A DNA stretch of 10,574 bases from UBA11524 sp964383815 (GTDB taxonomy: Bacteria > Bacillota > Clostridia > Christensenellales > Aristaeellaceae), in contig CAYLIC010000060.1 of NCBI GenBank assembly GCA_964383815.1, positions 1 through 10,574 of the forward strand, in the 5' to 3' direction. The position numbers and the translations under genes were made by a program. The stretch's first letter is position 1, and each line of letters opens with the position of its first letter. This document shows positions 1-6,143 of the stretch, one piece after another. Below the pieces are notes generated by a model. It ran no database searches and had not been told where the DNA came from. It was given only the letters and a program-made list of their open reading frames with translations.

Positions 1-51
1 CCGGCCTCTTGAACCCCATTCAAGCACGCTACCAAACTGCGCCACACCCAG
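1..51 (-). tRNA. tRNA-Pro(GGG), 5' two-thirds, cut by window edge
   Basis: Read on the minus strand from 51 downward, the sequence folds as the first part of a tRNA. It has a 7-base acceptor strand CTGGGTG (51-45), TG at positions 8-9, a D-arm GCGC-AGTTTGGTA-GCGT, and a perfect anticodon stem CTTGA/TCAAG around the 7-base loop ATGGGGT. Loop positions 34-36 are GGG, which reads Pro codons CCC and CCU. The variable loop and the start of the T stem (GG) reach base 1; the T-arm and 3' acceptor strand lie outside the window. The leader between promoter and tRNA contains a TTCGCT/AGCGAA inverted repeat (60-65/76-81). The proline identity rests on the anticodon, because the acceptor pairing cannot be checked. 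Confidence 0.87.
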
Positions 52-89
52 ATATGCTTTTCGCTCGCGTTTTCCAGCGAACGAATAGG

Positions 90-118
90 ATTATAGCACG
101 GTGTTTGCACCTTGTCAA
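90..118 (-). promoter_or_regulatory. Promoter of tRNA-Pro
   Basis: On the minus strand there is a perfect consensus sigma-A promoter: TTGACA at 118-113, a 17-base spacer, and TATAAT at 95-90. Transcription would start near base 83 and run into the tRNA at 51. Strong consensus promoters are expected for stable RNA genes. It is divergent from the fhs promoter, whose -35 box lies about 50 bases away. Confidence 0.92.
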
Positions 119-169
119 GCGCTTTTTCAATTTCTTTTGACATTTTCCCGGCAAGGCCCGCTGGCCCGG

Positions 170-198
170 TTGCATTCCCGGGCGCGCTGCTGTATAAT
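170..198 (+). promoter_or_regulatory. Promoter of fhs
   Basis: The -35 box is TTGCAT (170-175), the spacer is 17 bases, and the -10 box is a perfect TATAAT (193-198). The start would fall near 205, giving a leader of about 45 bases before the ATG at 250. I see no riboswitch fold in so short a leader. Confidence 0.85.
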
Positions 199-249
199 AG
201 TATGGTTGAGTTTACCCCATTTTCGACTGATGCAAAGGAGATGGAGTCC

Positions 250-1920
250 ATGCCCACGGATATCGAGATCGCCCAGGCTGCCACACCCCGCCGGATTGAG
301 GAGATTGCCAGCCAGGCCGGCATTCCCGCCGATGCCCTTGTCCCCTATGGTCGCTACATTGCCAAGGTAGATCCCATGCAGGTGCCCGCCCGGCAGCGCA
401 AGGCCAAGCTGATCCTCGTAACCGCCATTAACCCCACCCCTGCCGGTGAAGGCAAAACCACCGTTTCCGTTGGCCTTGCCGATGGCATGACCAAGCTGGG
501 CAAGAAAGCCATGCTGGCCCTGCGCGAGCCTTCCCTGGGCCCGGTGTTTGGCATGAAGGGCGGCGCCACCGGCGGCGGATATGCCCAGGTGCTGCCCATG
601 GAGAACATCAACCTGCATTTTACCGGCGACCTGCACGCCATTACCGCCGCCAACAACCTGCTGGCTGCCATGGTGGACAACCACATCCAGCAGGGCAACA
701 AGCTGGGCATTGACCCCCGCACCGTCACCTGGCGCCGCTGCCTGGACGTGAATGACCGCCAGCTCCGCGCCATCGTCAGCGGCCTGGGCGGCAAGGCCAA
801 CGGCATGCCCCGGGAGGATGGTTTTGATATCACTGCCGCCAGCGAGGTCATGGCGGTATTCTGCCTGGCCCAGAACCTGCAGGACCTGAAGGCCCGCCTG
901 GCCCGGCTGCAGGTGGCCCGCACCTATGCCGGCACGCCTGTGACTGCCGGCGACATCCATGCCGAGGGTGCCATGACCGCGCTCCTTCGCGATGCCATTC
1001 AGCCCAACCTGGTGCAGACCATTGACGGCACGCCTTGCCTGATGCATGGCGGCCCCTTTGCCAACATTGCCCACGGCTGCAACTCCGTCATCGCCACCAA
1101 AACCGCCATGAACCTGGCGGACTATGTGGTAACCGAGGCAGGCTTCGGCGGCGACTTGGGCGCAGAAAAGTTCCTGGACATTAAGTGCCGCCAGAGCGGC
1201 CTGTGGCCCGATGCCATCATCGTGGTTGCCACCGTCCGCGCCCTGAAGCACCACGGCGGCTGCCCCAAGGATCAGCTGTCCGTGGAGGGCGTTGACTACC
1301 TGCGCAAGGGACTTTCCAACCTGATGGCCCACATTGACCATGTGAAGAACGTATGGAAGCGCCCTGTGATTGTTGCCATGAACCGCTTCATTACTGACAC
1401 AGATGCTGAAATGGCGGCGCTCCGCACTGCCTGCGAAGAGGCTGGCGCGCCCGTTGAGCTGTGCGACGGCTGGGCCCGCGGCGGTGCTGGCGTGACCGAG
1501 CTGGCTGACCTGGTGTGCCGCACCGTGGACGCCCAGGAGCCTGCCGAGCCTTCCTTCACCTACACGGACGAAATGTCCCTGGCGGACAAGATTACCGCTG
1601 TAGCCCAGCGCATTTACGGCGCCAAGGACGTGGCCTTCGGCGGCAGCGTGCTGAAGCAGCTGGCAAAGCTGGAGGCGGAAGGCTGGGGTCACTGCCCTGT
1701 GTGCATCGCCAAGACCCAGTATTCCTTCTCCGATGACCCCAAGGCCCTGGGCGCTCCCACCGGCTTCACCCTGCACATCCGCAGCGTCCGTCTCAGCGCA
1801 GGCGCAGGCTTCGTGGTGGCTTTTGCTGGTGACATCATCGCCATGCCCGGCCTGCCCCGCGTGCCTGCCGCCGAGGCCATCGACGTCAACGAAGCCGGAC
1901 AGATTGTGGGCCTGTTCTAA
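250..1920 (+). CDS. fhs: Formate–tetrahydrofolate ligase
   Basis: This cytosolic enzyme makes 10-formyl-tetrahydrofolate from formate, tetrahydrofolate and ATP, feeding one-carbon units to purine and formyl-Met-tRNA synthesis, or the Wood–Ljungdahl methyl branch in acetogens. The 556-aa product matches the usual family length. Visible motifs are the ATP loop TPAGEGKTT (63-71), EPSLGPVFGMKGGATGGGY (93-111, the first family signature, with Thr107 where Ala is common) and VATVRALKHHGG (326-337, the second signature). The start is set by AAAGGAG at 234-240. An upstream in-frame ATG at 241 touches this site directly and is too close, while ATG 250 lies nine bases away; the open frame reaches further upstream only through the promoter. 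It is a monocistronic-looking unit with no other Wood–Ljungdahl gene beside it, so acetogenesis cannot be inferred. Confidence 0.97.
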   Translation: MPTDIEIAQAATPRRIEEIASQAGIPADALVPYGRYIAKVDPMQVPARQRKAKLILVTAINPTPAGEGKTTVSVGLADGMTKLGKKAMLALREPSLGPVFGMKGGATGGGYAQVLPMENINLHFTGDLHAITAANNLLAAMVDNHIQQGNKLGIDPRTVTWRRCLDVNDRQLRAIVSGLGGKANGMPREDGFDITAASEVMAVFCLAQNLQDLKARLARLQVARTYAGTPVTAGDIHAEGAMTALLRDAIQPNLVQTIDGTPCLMHGGPFANIAHGCNSVIATKTAMNLADYVVTEAGFGGDLGAEKFLDIKCRQSGLWPDAIIVVATVRALKHHGGCPKDQLSVEGVDYLRKGLSNLMAHIDHVKNVWKRPVIVAMNRFITDTDAEMAALRTACEEAGAPVELCDGWARGGAGVTELADLVCRTVDAQEPAEPSFTYTDEMSLADKITAVAQRIYGAKDVAFGGSVLKQLAKLEAEGWGHCPVCIAKTQYSFSDDPKALGAPTGFTLHIRSVRLSAGAGFVVAFAGDIIAMPGLPRVPAAEAIDVNEAGQIVGLF

Positions 1921-1931
1921 GGGAGAACGAG

Positions 1932-1981
1932 GCAGAGGGCGCTGCCCTCTGCACTCCCGCTTAAGGGATTTCATCCCTTAA
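1932..1981. repeat. Two adjacent perfect hairpins after fhs
   Basis: The first hairpin has arms GCAGAGGGC (1932-1940) and GCCCTCTGC (1944-1952) around a 3-base loop. The second has arms TTAAGGGAT (1961-1969) and ATCCCTTAA (1973-1981) around TTC. Both stems are 9 bp without mismatch. A partial copy of the second arm, AATCCCTTT, follows at 1983-1991, and a weaker TGCGC/GCGCA hairpin sits at 2004-2019. No run of T follows either stem, so these are not standard intrinsic terminators. They could end or stabilise the fhs transcript. The layout (GC-rich palindrome, ACTCCCGC linker, AT-edged palindrome) also resembles small interspersed palindromic elements of clostridial genomes; that is an impression from memory. 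Confidence 0.7.
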
Positions 1982-2044
1982 GAATCCCTTTCGGCGTGCA
2001 TGTTGCGCGCAAATGCGCACACCCCATAATTGAAAGGAGCTCCC

Positions 2045-2245
2045 ATGTACTGCATCGGCGCAATCTTCATCATTGCTGTAGGGCTTCTCATGGCGATTTC
2101 CCCGGAAACCTGGTGGCAAATCACCGAAAGCTGGAAGTCCAACGGTACTGAAGCCTCTGATTCCTACATCACCCGCACCCGCTGGGAGGGTGGACTGCTT
2201 GCCATCATTGGCGCAGTGTGTCTGCTGTTCTTGATTTTTAGTTAA
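2045..2245 (+). CDS. Small two-helix membrane protein (DUF6199-like)
   Basis: This is a 66-aa protein of unknown function. Residues 1-18 and about 48-66 are hydrophobic and should form two membrane helices. Between them lies a polar segment of about 30 residues containing ISPETWWQITESWKSNG, then SDSYITRTRW. The pattern 'SPE.WW..TESWKS...EASD.Y...TR..GG' resembles what I recall of DUF6199, a family of short bacterial membrane proteins; this is from memory, not a search. ATG 2045 is chosen because AAAGGAG (2033-2039) ends five bases before it; a TTG at 2030 lies upstream of that site. The stop is 13 bases before prmA and overlaps its ribosome binding site region, so co-transcription with the RNA/ribosome modification genes is likely. 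No clear promoter precedes it. Confidence 0.85.
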   Translation: MYCIGAIFIIAVGLLMAISPETWWQITESWKSNGTEASDSYITRTRWEGGLLAIIGAVCLLFLIFS

Positions 2246-2258
2246 AGGATGAATACGC

Positions 2259-3206
2259 ATGGAATGGGTTGAAATAACTGTACATACCACCACTTTGGGC
2301 GCTGATATGGTGTCCGAGGCGCTGATTCTCCACGGTTCCACCGGTACCATGGTGGAGGACAGGGCCGATATTCCCGACCCCAACAAGCCCAACGGCATTT
2401 GGGAGATTATCGACCCGAACCTGGTGAACACCCTGCCGGAGGATGTGCTGGTTCACGCCTGGTTTGAGCCGGACGCCTCCTTTGCCGAGCGTATGCAGGC
2501 GCTTTCCGCCCACCTGGAGGAGATTCGCCGGGCCGTGCCCGACCTGGATATGGGCACCCTGACCATTGACACCCTCAACGTAAAGGATGAGGATTGGTCA
2601 GAGGTGTGGAAGAAATTCTACAAACCCTTCCGTGCTGGCAAAACCCTGGTGGTGAAGCCCACCTGGGAGCACTACGAAGCTCAGGCTGGAGACAAAATCA
2701 TTGAGATTGACCCCGGCATGGCCTTTGGCAGCGGCACCCATGAAACCACCGGCATGTGCCTGGCACTGCTGGAGGAAGTGGTGCAGCCCGGTCAGCGGGT
2801 GATTGACGTGGGCACGGGCAGCGGCATTCTGGCCATTGGTGCGGCGCTGCTGGGCGCCAGGGACGTGCTGGCCACGGACATCGACCCAACCGCCGTCCGC
2901 GTGGCCCGGGAAAACGTGGCACACAACGGCCTGGAGGGCACCATCACCACCCTGGAGGGCAACCTGCTGGAAAAGGTGGAAGCGACCTGCGACATTTGTG
3001 TGGCTAACATCATTGCGGATGTCATCTGCATGTTCGCCGCTCCGCTGAACGACCACATCGTTCCCGGCGGGCTGTTTATCTGCTCCGGCATCATCAAGGA
3101 GCGGGAGCAGGACGTGCAGGATGCCCTTATTGCTGCAAACTACACCATCCTCAGCATTCGCCGCAAGGGTGAGTGGGTAGCCATGCTGGCCCGGAGGCAC
3201 CCCTGA
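2259..3206 (+). CDS. prmA: Ribosomal protein L11 methyltransferase
   Basis: PrmA transfers methyl groups from S-adenosylmethionine to the N-terminus and lysines of ribosomal protein L11. The 315-aa product has a substrate-recognition domain (about 1-95), a linker and a Rossmann methyltransferase domain. Diagnostic motifs are DPGMAFGSGTHETT (151-164, specific to PrmA), the SAM-binding DVGTGSG (183-189), the acidic TDID (206-209) and NII (250-252) at the active site. The ribosome binding site AAAGGA (2244-2249) overlaps the preceding stop codon. The last base of its TGA is the first base of the rsmE ATG (TGATG), which implies translational coupling. The prmA–rsmE–mtaB order is a common Bacillota arrangement. 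Confidence 0.96.
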   Translation: MEWVEITVHTTTLGADMVSEALILHGSTGTMVEDRADIPDPNKPNGIWEIIDPNLVNTLPEDVLVHAWFEPDASFAERMQALSAHLEEIRRAVPDLDMGTLTIDTLNVKDEDWSEVWKKFYKPFRAGKTLVVKPTWEHYEAQAGDKIIEIDPGMAFGSGTHETTGMCLALLEEVVQPGQRVIDVGTGSGILAIGAALLGARDVLATDIDPTAVRVARENVAHNGLEGTITTLEGNLLEKVEATCDICVANIIADVICMFAAPLNDHIVPGGLFICSGIIKEREQDVQDALIAANYTILSIRRKGEWVAMLARRHP

Positions 3207-3937
3207 TGCACCGCTTCTATGCTGATGAGGGCGGCATTGTGGATGGGCTTGTCCGCCTGAATGCCGAGGATGCTCACCACGCTCAGCGGGTTTTGCGCAT
3301 GCGCGTTGGTGAAGAGGCTCACATTTTCTGCAACGGGCACCGCTACGCTGCCGAAATTGCCGCCATGGACGATGGTGTCACCCTGCGCATTTTGCAGGAG
3401 CTTCCCTCCACCGAGGCAGCGCTGCGCATCACCCTGTACCAGGGCCTGCCCAAGGCGGACAAGATGGAGCTGATTGTGCAAAAGGCTGTGGAGCTGGGTG
3501 CAGCCCGCGTGGTGCCTGTTGCTATGAGCCGCTGCGTGGTGCAGCTGAACGCCAAAGATGGCGCGAAAAAACAGGAACGCTGGCAGAAAATCGCCCGGGA
3601 AGCCTGCAAGCAGTCCGGACGGTGCATGATGATGCCGGTGGATGCGCCCATCTCCTTCAAGGAGCTGCTGCGCCGACTGCCAGACCATGCTGCATCCATC
3701 GTCCCCTGGGAGGATGCCCAGGGGTATTCGCTGCAACGCTTCCACCAGGAAAACAAAGGTGTGCAGGATATAGCCATTGTGATCGGCCCGGAAGGCGGCA
3801 TGTCCGCTGAAGAAGTGGCGCAGATGCAGCAAGCCGCCTGCCGCCCTGTGACCCTGGGCCCGCGCATTCTCCGCACCGAAACTGCCGGCCTGGCTGCCAT
3901 CAGCGCCCTTCTGTGCCTGTATGGCGACATGGAATAG
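3206..3937 (+). CDS. rsmE: 16S rRNA (uracil-1498-N3)-methyltransferase
   Basis: RsmE methylates N3 of U1498 in 16S rRNA of the assembled small subunit, using SAM, and belongs to the SPOUT (knotted) superfamily. The protein is 243 aa, the normal size. An N-terminal PUA-like domain (about 1-70, with EDAHHAQRVLRMR near 21-33) precedes the knot domain with QKAVELGA (92-99), EACKQSGR (132-139), IGPEGG (193-198) and LGPRILRTETA (217-227), the last two forming the SAM-binding knot. ATG 3206 is preferred: GGAGG at 3193-3197 lies eight bases upstream and the protein then begins MHRFY, typical for the family. Upstream in-frame starts lie inside prmA. It overlaps the prmA stop by one base. Confidence 0.95.
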   Translation: MHRFYADEGGIVDGLVRLNAEDAHHAQRVLRMRVGEEAHIFCNGHRYAAEIAAMDDGVTLRILQELPSTEAALRITLYQGLPKADKMELIVQKAVELGAARVVPVAMSRCVVQLNAKDGAKKQERWQKIAREACKQSGRCMMMPVDAPISFKELLRRLPDHAASIVPWEDAQGYSLQRFHQENKGVQDIAIVIGPEGGMSAEEVAQMQQAACRPVTLGPRILRTETAGLAAISALLCLYGDME

Positions 3938-3956
3938 ATTGGAGCCGTGAATCCCA

Positions 3957-5255
3957 TTGAACACCGCCGCCTTTCACACCTTGGGCTGCAAGGTGAACCA
4001 ATACGACACCCAGGCCATGCTGGAGCTGTTCCGGGCTGCAGGCTATACCATCGTCCCCTTTTCCGAAAAGGCAGATGTGTATGTGCTGAACACCTGCACC
4101 GTTACCGGCACCGGTGACAAGAAATCCATGCAGATTACCCGCCGCCTGCGCCGGGAGCACCCGGAAAGCGAGATCGTCCTCTGCGGCTGCCTGGCCCAGC
4201 GCAAAGGGGAAGAGCTACTTGGCACGGGCGCACGGCTGATCCTTGGCACCCAGCGCAGGGGTGAGGTTGTTACCCTGCTGGAGCAGGCCGTGAGGGAGAA
4301 TCGCCAAATCTGCGCTGTGGATGCGCTAACCACTGCCACGCCCTTTGAAACCTTGTCCATTGCCGACCAGGAAGAGCATACCCGGGCTGCCATGAAGATT
4401 CAGGAGGGCTGCAACAACCGCTGCACCTACTGCATCATCCCCAGCGTGCGCGGGCCCATCCGCTCCCGTCCCCTGGCGGATATTGCAGAGGAGGCCCAGC
4501 GCCTGTCGGATGCCGGCTTTAAGGAAATTGTGCTGACGGGCATCCACCTGAGCAGCTACGGCCGTGACCTGGACAACGGCACCACCCTGCTGGATGCTAT
4601 CCAGGTGGTGCAGAATACAGCGGGCATTCTCCGCATCCGATTGGGCAGCCTGGAGCCTACCATTGCCACGGAGGATTTTTCCGCCCGCCTGGCCCGGATG
4701 GACAAGGTGTGTCCCCAGTTTCACCTGGCGCTGCAGTCCGGCAGCGACACCGTGCTGGCCCGCATGGCCCGGCGGTATAACACCGGCATGTACCTGACCG
4801 CCGTGGACAACCTGCGTGCCGCCTTCCCCCATGCGGCTTTCACCACCGATGTGCTGACAGGTTTCCCGGGCGAAACAGAGCAGGAATACCAGGAAACCCG
4901 CCGCATGATTGAAACCGTGGGCTTTGCGAAAATTCACGTTTTTCCCTATTCCCAGCGGGAAGGCACCAAGGCTGCTGTCATGCCGGGCCAGCTGCCCACC
5001 GCGCTGAAGGAGCAGCGCGCCCGTGAGCTGATTGCCCTGGGGGATGTCACTGCCCATGCCTATCAACAAACCTGGCTGAACCGCACCGCGCCTGTGCTGC
5101 TGGAGGACAGGGACGCAGAAGGCCGCTGGCTGGGATACACGCCGGAGTATATTCAGGTTTCCCTGGCGGATTGTCCCGCCTGCCGCAGCGGCGCCATGGT
5201 CAATGTGCTTCTCACCGCCTGCACCCCTGAGGGTATGACAGGCGAGATGGTATAA
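3957..5255 (+). CDS. mtaB: tRNA t6A37 methylthiotransferase MtaB
   Basis: MtaB is a radical-SAM enzyme that adds a methylthio group to t6A37 of tRNAs, giving ms2t6A. The 432-aa protein has the N-terminal MTTase domain with the auxiliary-cluster cysteines Cys11 (TLGCKVNQYD), Cys47 (NTCTVT) and Cys78 (CGCLAQ). The radical-SAM motif is CNNRCTYC (Cys152, 156, 159), and a C-terminal TRAM-like region follows (about 375-430). TLGCKVN favours MtaB over MiaB or RimO. The frame is closed by TGA at 3948-3950, and the only usable initiator before the essential Cys11 is TTG 3957. The nearest Shine–Dalgarno, GGAG (3941-3944), is 12 bases away, so initiation may be weak. It follows rsmE by 19 bases. Confidence 0.94.
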   Translation: MNTAAFHTLGCKVNQYDTQAMLELFRAAGYTIVPFSEKADVYVLNTCTVTGTGDKKSMQITRRLRREHPESEIVLCGCLAQRKGEELLGTGARLILGTQRRGEVVTLLEQAVRENRQICAVDALTTATPFETLSIADQEEHTRAAMKIQEGCNNRCTYCIIPSVRGPIRSRPLADIAEEAQRLSDAGFKEIVLTGIHLSSYGRDLDNGTTLLDAIQVVQNTAGILRIRLGSLEPTIATEDFSARLARMDKVCPQFHLALQSGSDTVLARMARRYNTGMYLTAVDNLRAAFPHAAFTTDVLTGFPGETEQEYQETRRMIETVGFAKIHVFPYSQREGTKAAVMPGQLPTALKEQRARELIALGDVTAHAYQQTWLNRTAPVLLEDRDAEGRWLGYTPEYIQVSLADCPACRSGAMVNVLLTACTPEGMTGEMV

Positions 5256-5270
5256 GAAAGGATGCTTTTC

Positions 5271-5615
5271 ATGAACGATTGCCTGTTTTGCAAGATTATC
5301 GCCGGGGAGATTCCCTCCACCAGGGTCTATGAGGACGATGCCGTCTATGCCTTCCGGGACATTAACCCCCAGGCGCCCACCCATGTGCTGGTGATTCCCA
5401 AGGCCCACATCACCGGTATGTCCGCCATTGACCAGGCGGATGATGCCACCCTGGCTGCCTGCCTGCGGGCATGCCGCCTGGTTGCCCGGCAGGAAGGCCT
5501 GACGGACAGCGGCTTCCGCGTGGTGTCCAACTGCGGCGATGATGCCTGCCAGAGCGTCCACCACCTGCACTTCCATGTGCTGGGCGGCCGCCAGCTGACG
5601 GAGAACATGGCCTGA
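5271..5615 (+). CDS. HIT (histidine triad) family nucleotide hydrolase
   Basis: This is a 114-aa HINT-branch HIT protein. The family hydrolyses AMP-linked phosphoramidates and related nucleotides; its cellular substrate in bacteria is unsettled. The histidine triad is H98-L-H100-F-H102 within VHHLHFHVLGG, near the C-terminus. The N-terminal CLFC (Cys4, Cys7) is the usual zinc pair of this branch, followed by KIIAGEIPS. An in-frame ATG at 5262 overlaps the ribosome binding site AAAGGA (5257-5262), so ATG 5271, eight bases downstream, is the better start. It lies 15 bases after mtaB, probably as the last gene of the operon. No clear intrinsic terminator follows; a T-run at 5620-5625 has no convincing stem before it. 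Confidence 0.93.
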   Translation: MNDCLFCKIIAGEIPSTRVYEDDAVYAFRDINPQAPTHVLVIPKAHITGMSAIDQADDATLAACLRACRLVARQEGLTDSGFRVVSNCGDDACQSVHHLHFHVLGGRQLTENMA

Positions 5616-5644
5616 GCGCATTTTTTACAAAAAAACTTTCAGAA

Positions 5645-5678
5645 AATAGGCCGTTCCCCTATTGACGCGCAAGGGGAA
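5645..5678. promoter_or_regulatory. Overlapping inverted repeats at the rpsU -35 box
   Basis: Two inverted repeats share bases. AATAGG (5645-5650) pairs with CCTATT (5658-5663) across 7 bases. TTCCCCT (5654-5660) pairs with AGGGGAA (5672-5678) across 11 bases, flanking the -35 hexamer at 5662-5667. Arm centres of the second repeat are 18 bases apart. The position suits a repressor operator; no regulator is identified. Confidence 0.45.
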
Positions 5679-5690
5679 AAACGCTATAAT
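5662..5690 (+). promoter_or_regulatory. Promoter of rpsU
   Basis: The promoter is TTGACG (5662-5667), a 17-base spacer, then a perfect TATAAT (5685-5690). Transcription should begin near 5697, giving a leader of about 66 bases before the GTG at 5764. This lets rpsU be expressed apart from the prmA–HIT operon. Confidence 0.92.
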
Positions 5691-5763
5691 AGTTACACGG
5701 TTCGCCATCCGTCCGTCTTAGCCGGCTGATGTCAAGGCGAGATGAGCGAGAGGAGGGATAACA

Positions 5764-5937
5764 GTGTCCGAGGTACGAGTCCGCGAGAATGAATCTCTGG
5801 AGAGTGCGCTCAAGCGTTTTAAGCGGCAATGTGCCCGCAGCGGCGTCATTCAGGAGGTTCGCAAGCGCGAGCATTACGAAAAGCCCAGCGTGAAGCGCAA
5901 GAAGAAGGCTGAAGCCGCACGCAAGCGCAAGTACTAA
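5764..5937 (+). CDS. rpsU: 30S ribosomal protein S21
   Basis: S21 is a small basic protein of the 30S subunit, near the 3' end of 16S rRNA, that helps initiation complexes form. The 57-aa product starts MSEVRVRENESLESALKRFKR, continues with CARSGVIQEVRKREHYEKPS and ends in a lysine/arginine-rich tail; this is a full-length, typical S21. The start is GTG 5764, with AGGAGG at 5751-5756 seven bases upstream. It has its own promoter and terminator, so it is a monocistronic unit. Its position after prmA–rsmE–mtaB–HIT matches Bacillota gene order. Confidence 0.97.
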   Translation: MSEVRVRENESLESALKRFKRQCARSGVIQEVRKREHYEKPSVKRKKKAEAARKRKY

Positions 5938-5951
5938 TTCCGTACAAAATT

Positions 5952-5979
5952 CCCTTCCCCACTGCGGGAAGGGTTTTTT
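5952..5979 (+). terminator. Intrinsic terminator of rpsU
   Basis: Perfect 8-bp stem CCCTTCCC (5952-5959) / GGGAAGGG (5966-5973), 6-base loop, then six T (5974-5979), 14 bases after the rpsU stop. Confidence 0.95.
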
Positions 5980-6020
5980 CATTGTCCATCGTTATCCAAT
6001 CACAACCATTGCCGCCCACT

Positions 6021-6072
6021 TCACCCCACGTTTTTGCACGTTTCACCCAGTTTTTCACCAAAAAATCACCCA
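6021..6072. repeat. Phased CAC/T-tract repeats upstream of a promoter
   Basis: CACGTTT occurs at 6027 and again exactly 10 bases later at 6037. TCACC occurs at 6021, 6043, 6055 and 6066, the last three 11-12 bases apart. T- or A-tracts lie between them (6031-6035, 6051-6055, 6060-6065). The block ends nine bases before the -35 box at 6081. Helical phasing suggests either binding sites on one face of the DNA or curved, UP-element-like DNA. No known operator is recognised. Confidence 0.4.
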
Positions 6073-6080
6073 TCTGCCCC

Positions 6081-6109
6081 TTGCGATTTTTTCTCGCATT
6101 TGTTATACT
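6081..6109 (+). promoter_or_regulatory. Extended -10 promoter of the methyltransferase–rho unit
   Basis: The -35 box is TTGCGA (6081-6086), followed by a 17-base spacer and TATACT (6104-6109), preceded by TG at 6101-6102 to form an extended -10 element. The start would be near 6116, leaving a short leader before ATG 6144. Confidence 0.82.
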
Positions 6110-6143
6110 GTAACTATCATCCAAGGGATAAGAAGAGGGTTTC

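Noticed and set aside
137..142. TTGACA on the plus strand upstream of fhs
   Set aside because: No -10-like hexamer lies 16-18 bases downstream; the 170-198 promoter explains fhs.
241..249. ATG 241 as an earlier start of fhs
   Set aside because: It directly abuts the AAAGGAG at 234-240, leaving no spacing; ATG 250 has normal spacing.
127..1974. A 615-codon minus-strand open frame opposite fhs
   Set aside because: It is antisense to an unmistakable fhs gene, spans its promoter, and shows no family motifs.
2003..2030. Possible promoter TTGCGC-16-CATAAT before the small membrane protein
   Set aside because: The start point would fall inside the ribosome binding site at 2033-2039, so the transcript would lack it.
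4326..5621. A 431-codon minus-strand open frame opposite mtaB and the HIT gene
   Set aside because: It crosses two real genes and has the same biased composition as the other antisense frames.
5616..5640. T-run at 5620-5625 as a terminator of the HIT operon
   Set aside because: No convincing stem immediately precedes the T-run.
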